Of a stretch of DNA of 64,000 bases, positions 62,098 through 64,000 are shown one piece after another. Source of the stretch: Clostridia bacterium (GTDB taxonomy: Bacteria > Bacillota > Clostridia > Oscillospirales > Acutalibacteraceae). The translations under genes and the position numbers were made by a program. The stretch lies in the NCBI GenBank assembly GCA_017435385.1, contig JAFSFB010000003.1:96857-160856 (forward strand). Direction: 5' to 3'. The notes beneath the pieces are model-generated. The model did not search any database and was not told where the DNA came from. It saw only the letters and a program-made list of their open reading frames with translations. The first letter of the stretch is position 1. Each line of letters opens with the position of its first letter.

Positions 62098-63255
62098 TTA
62101 CGGAATTTGTTTTTTCTGACCACAAGGCTGACCATTAAAGGTTGGGTTATATATTGAATCAAGTTGCTGTTTTATCGTATCAAACGTCGGGTGAACATAA
62201 ACATTTAAAGATATATTTGCGGTGGAATGACCTAACAAGCAGCTTAATGCTTTGGCATCCATTCCGGATTCAGCACATCTGGTTGCGAAAGTATGCCTTA
62301 GTACGTGAAAATTAACAACTGCAAGCCCATTCTTCACAAGCATTTTTCTGAAGTTATAATCGAATGTTCTTGGCGAAACAAATTTCTCGTTTTCAGAAAC
62401 AACAAATATTGAATTTCGCTTTTCATATGCCGTTCTTAAAGCGCTTATCAAAGTTTCTGTCATAGGCAAATCTCTTTGTGATGACAGCGTTTTTGGTGTG
62501 TCAATAATTAATTTGGTTTTATTCTTTGAGGTGTCATCATAAACTCTGGAAATTGTATGTCTTATGTGAATAAGACGATTATTAAAATCAATATCGCTCC
62601 ACCTTAAGGCACAAACCTCCCCTATGCGCATACCTGTGTTGAGTGCAATTAAAGTACCTATAGCCACAAGGTGCTGCTCATTCACCAAAAGTTCTAAAAG
62701 CCTGCTTTCTTCTTCTTTATTCATAATCCTTGGCGTGTTCTTCGGGACAAAGGGCTTATTAATCGGAGTTTTTAACGGTTGACACCATCCCTCGGCACAA
62801 GCGAATTTGATAGCAGACTCGATAATTATTGCGATTGTTTTTACGTATGAAGGAGATAATCCTTTGCCGGAGGATATTCTGCCGTTTTTGATTTTTTCTT
62901 TCAAGAAAGAATTTACAACAATCGAATTTATTTCCGAAACGAATAAACCGCCAAGCGACGGTATAATATGGCGTTCTATTAGACTTCGGTATTTCGCTTG
63001 AGTTGAACCCTTCAAACGAATCATATTGGCCTCCAGCCAATAATTCATGACATCGGAAAACCTGACAGCTTTCGGATACAACATGCTCTGAGAATTTTCT
63101 GTTCTTGATTGCTCCAATTTCAATTTGCATTCTTTGTATGTTCTTGCATATACAGAGCTGTATTTTACGGAACCATCATTCCTATACCCGTTTTTGTACC
63201 TGCCTTCCCAACGGCCATCCTTCCTTTTGTGAATGTTATCGCCTCTTCTTGACAT
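62098..63255 (-). CDS. Tyrosine recombinase (phage-type integrase)
   Basis: 385 residues. An N-terminal arm-binding-like domain (RGDNIHKRKDGRWEGRYKNG) is followed by a SAM-like core-binding domain (about 60-165). The catalytic domain has Arg in NTGMRIGEVCALRW, HxxR in FHVLRHTFATR, His in LLGHSTAN and Tyr in SLNVYVHP. The active site appears complete. No excisionase, repressor or conjugation genes adjoin. It lies within the proposed invertible segment and is transcribed toward the protease operon. AAAGGAAATGGATT precedes the ATG. Confidence 0.93.
   Translation of the reverse strand: MSRRGDNIHKRKDGRWEGRYKNGYRNDGSVKYSSVYARTYKECKLKLEQSRTENSQSMLYPKAVRFSDVMNYWLEANMIRLKGSTQAKYRSLIERHIIPSLGGLFVSEINSIVVNSFLKEKIKNGRISSGKGLSPSYVKTIAIIIESAIKFACAEGWCQPLKTPINKPFVPKNTPRIMNKEEESRLLELLVNEQHLVAIGTLIALNTGMRIGEVCALRWSDIDFNNRLIHIRHTISRVYDDTSKNKTKLIIDTPKTLSSQRDLPMTETLISALRTAYEKRNSIFVVSENEKFVSPRTFDYNFRKMLVKNGLAVVNFHVLRHTFATRCAESGMDAKALSCLLGHSTANISLNVYVHPTFDTIKQQLDSIYNPTFNGQPCGQKKQIP
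62117..62134 (+). other. TGACCA-N6-TGACCA direct repeat, left
   Basis: Two TGACCA hexamers 12 bases apart inside the 3' end of the recombinase gene. The same arrangement occurs at 63284. Possible arm-type binding sites for the recombinase. Confidence 0.6.
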
Positions 63256-63283
63256 AATCCATTTCCTTTCTGTTTATAATAAT

Positions 63284-63301
63284 TGACCACGGTCCTGACC
63301 A
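63284..63301 (+). other. TGACCA-N6-TGACCA direct repeat, right
   Basis: Second pair of TGACCA hexamers with the same 12-base step and orientation, in the leader of the recombinase gene between its possible promoter and its start. It may serve as arm-type site, autoregulatory operator or both. Confidence 0.6.
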
Positions 63302-63307
63302 TAATTC

Positions 63308-63337
63308 ATAATAAACATAAATAAAGTATTAATACAA
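63308..63337 (-). promoter_or_regulatory. Possible promoter of the recombinase gene
   Basis: On the minus strand TTGTAT and TATTAT are 18 bases apart, about 53 bases before the start. The region is very AT-rich, so chance matches are easy. Confidence 0.4.
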
Positions 63338-63372
63338 TTTTATAATTTAAAATTCAAATAAAACAAAATTGC

Positions 63373-63401
63373 TTGACATATTAATAATGCAATGTTATAA
63401 T
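63373..63401 (+). promoter_or_regulatory. Perfect consensus promoter inside the invertible segment, pointing outward
   Basis: TTGACA and TATAAT, both perfect, are 17 bases apart. The promoter points right, away from the recombinase and the protease operon, toward the right inverted repeat 42 bases on. No gene follows up to the terminator at 63829. After inversion it would stand about 160 bases before the protease-FHA start and aim at it. Confidence 0.85.
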
Positions 63402-63443
63402 ATTTCCAAATTTCAACAACTTTTTGCATATTTTTACTATTTT

Positions 63444-63458
63444 AGAACTGTTAGTTCT
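63444..63458. repeat. Right inverted repeat (IRR) of the proposed invertible segment
   Basis: AGAACT-GTT-AGTTCT, the exact reverse complement of the left copy at 62053-62067. It lies between the outward promoter and 370 bases of apparently non-coding DNA. The remainder of the gap to the tRNA holds only the hairpins listed separately. Confidence 0.8.
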
Positions 63459-63564
63459 ACGCAATTATCTGCTTTTCTTCGTAATAATTTCAATTTATTA
63501 TGCTACCATGCAAAAAACAAAACCGATAAAATCCTTATAGAGATTGACAGTTTATTTTAATTAT

Positions 63565-63657
63565 AAATCACCATCTATTTCCTGTCGAATGTGTGAAATG
63601 AATATTAATATTGCCACGTAGGTTTTGCATAATTAAAGGCAAGTCCGATGGTGATTT
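63565..63657. repeat. 11-bp inverted repeat in the non-coding gap
   Basis: AAATCACCATC (63565-63575) and GATGGTGATTT (63647-63657) are inverted copies 71 bases apart. No gene lies between. It may be a small RNA hairpin base or a second small inversion site. Confidence 0.45.
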
Positions 63658-63828
63658 TATTTGGTATCTTCAGGCATCGCTGGTATTCTTTTCCCCTATA
63701 GGGTTATAGATTTGGCAAAAACATTTTTGCCTGATATATTAGCATTCTATGAAAGCGAAGAAGGAAAAAGAGAATTTGAAGATTGGAAACATAATAAAAA
63801 AATATCTTAACATACAGCAAAAGAAAAA

Positions 63829-63850
63829 GCAGGGAGCATATGCTCCCTGC
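63829..63850. terminator. Terminator of the tRNA-Asn transcript
   Basis: A perfect 22-base palindrome, GCAGGGAGCAT and its complement, with a T5 run on the minus strand. It lies 70 bases past the tRNA and would also stop RNA coming from the outward promoter at 63373. Confidence 0.85.
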
Positions 63851-63920
63851 AATTTTATAACAAATAAAAAACAAACCCGAACGCATCACCGTAAAGTGAA
63901 AAGTTCGGATTTGTATCGTT

Positions 63921-63996
63921 TGGCGCCCCAAACAGGACTCGAACCTGTGACACCGCGGTTAACAGCCGCGTGCTCTACCGACTGAGCTATTAGGGC
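63921..63996 (-). tRNA. tRNA-Asn (anticodon GTT)
   Basis: The acceptor stem GCCCTAA/TTGGGGC pairs with one G-T. The D-arm is GCTCAGTCGGTAGAGC, the anticodon arm CGCGGCTGTTAACCGCG, and the T-arm ACAGGTTCGAGTCCTGT. The discriminator G and an encoded CCA follow. The structure is complete at 76 bases. Its 3' end faces the recombinase gene, but no second copy of the tRNA end was found, so it does not appear to be the recombinase target. Confidence 0.97.
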
Positions 63997-64000
63997 ATAT

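Noticed and set aside
51359..63920. An integrative element inserted in tRNA-Asn, with the recombinase as its integrase
   Set aside because: The tRNA 3' end faces the recombinase, but I found no second copy of the tRNA end in the window and no excisionase, relaxase or conjugation genes. The inverted repeats explain the recombinase better. Copies beyond the right edge cannot be excluded.
1..64000. CRISPR arrays, rRNA genes or insertion sequences
   Set aside because: No regularly spaced repeats, rRNA stretches or transposase genes were recognised anywhere in the window.

Overview
The window looks like a chromosomal segment from an anaerobic, Gram-positive, endospore-forming gut Clostridia, probably of the Oscillospirales/Ruminococcaceae type. 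The evidence is the spoIIGA-sigE pair, a T-box in front of alaS, a class III (oxygen-sensitive) ribonucleotide reductase, RNase M5, CdaA/CdaR, a CwlD-like amidase, strong AGGAGG ribosome binding sites and intergenic repeats of a kind common in that group. No species can be named from the sequence alone.

Layout. 1-9849 (minus) is a housekeeping cluster: alaS, a HIT protein, a phosphoribosyltransferase, comEC, holA, rnmV and ispF, then the cdaA-cdaR pair (cdaR runs off the left edge). alaS has a T-box leader and a consensus promoter. 10199-14388 (minus) holds spoIIGA-sigE and an unusual protein that joins a sigma-like domain to extracellular WG repeats and an SH3 domain. 14551-21034 (plus) carries a PHP phosphoesterase, an aldo/keto reductase, an SGNH hydrolase, a PfoR-like membrane protein, a secreted ceramidase-like protein and a RodA/FtsW glycosyltransferase. 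21097-26085 (minus) has a cell-wall amidase and the nrdD-trxB and nrdG units, each preceded by tandem NrdR boxes. 26511-33188 (minus) has a WG-repeat membrane protein with its ECF sigma factor, a GtrA protein, and a nucleoside-salvage operon (HAD, deoC, deoD, cdd, pyrimidine-nucleoside phosphorylase). 33422-41069 has a small conserved protein, a two-component system, a BNR-repeat protein, a lipoprotein, NhaC, and a PadR regulator with its membrane partner.

41211-51358 is accessory DNA. A plus-strand operon holds five GNAT acetyltransferases, a methyltransferase, two P-loop kinases and a radical SAM protein behind a Tyr-rich leader peptide and attenuator. A minus-strand group holds an esterase, an APH-like kinase, an AraC regulator and an SGNH hydrolase. 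A sixth GNAT gene and a decayed pyrophosphatase-like gene follow.

51564-63458 is the most remarkable part. Six tightly packed minus-strand genes encode a membrane protease with a cytoplasmic FHA domain, a PP2C phosphatase, a Ser/Thr kinase, a small membrane protein with a Thr-rich tail, a four-helix membrane protein and a 1720-residue surface protein. Just upstream is a tyrosine recombinase gene inside a segment bounded by inverted copies of a 15-bp sequence. That segment also carries a perfect TTGACA-17-TATAAT promoter pointing away from the operon. Inverting the segment would aim the promoter at the operon, so I propose a Hin-like phase-variation switch, shown here in the OFF orientation. 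A short motif, E-T-[TS]-[VL]-L, occurs twice next to the FHA domain and twice in the small membrane protein's tail, which suggests kinase targets read by the FHA domain. A tRNA-Asn gene closes the window.
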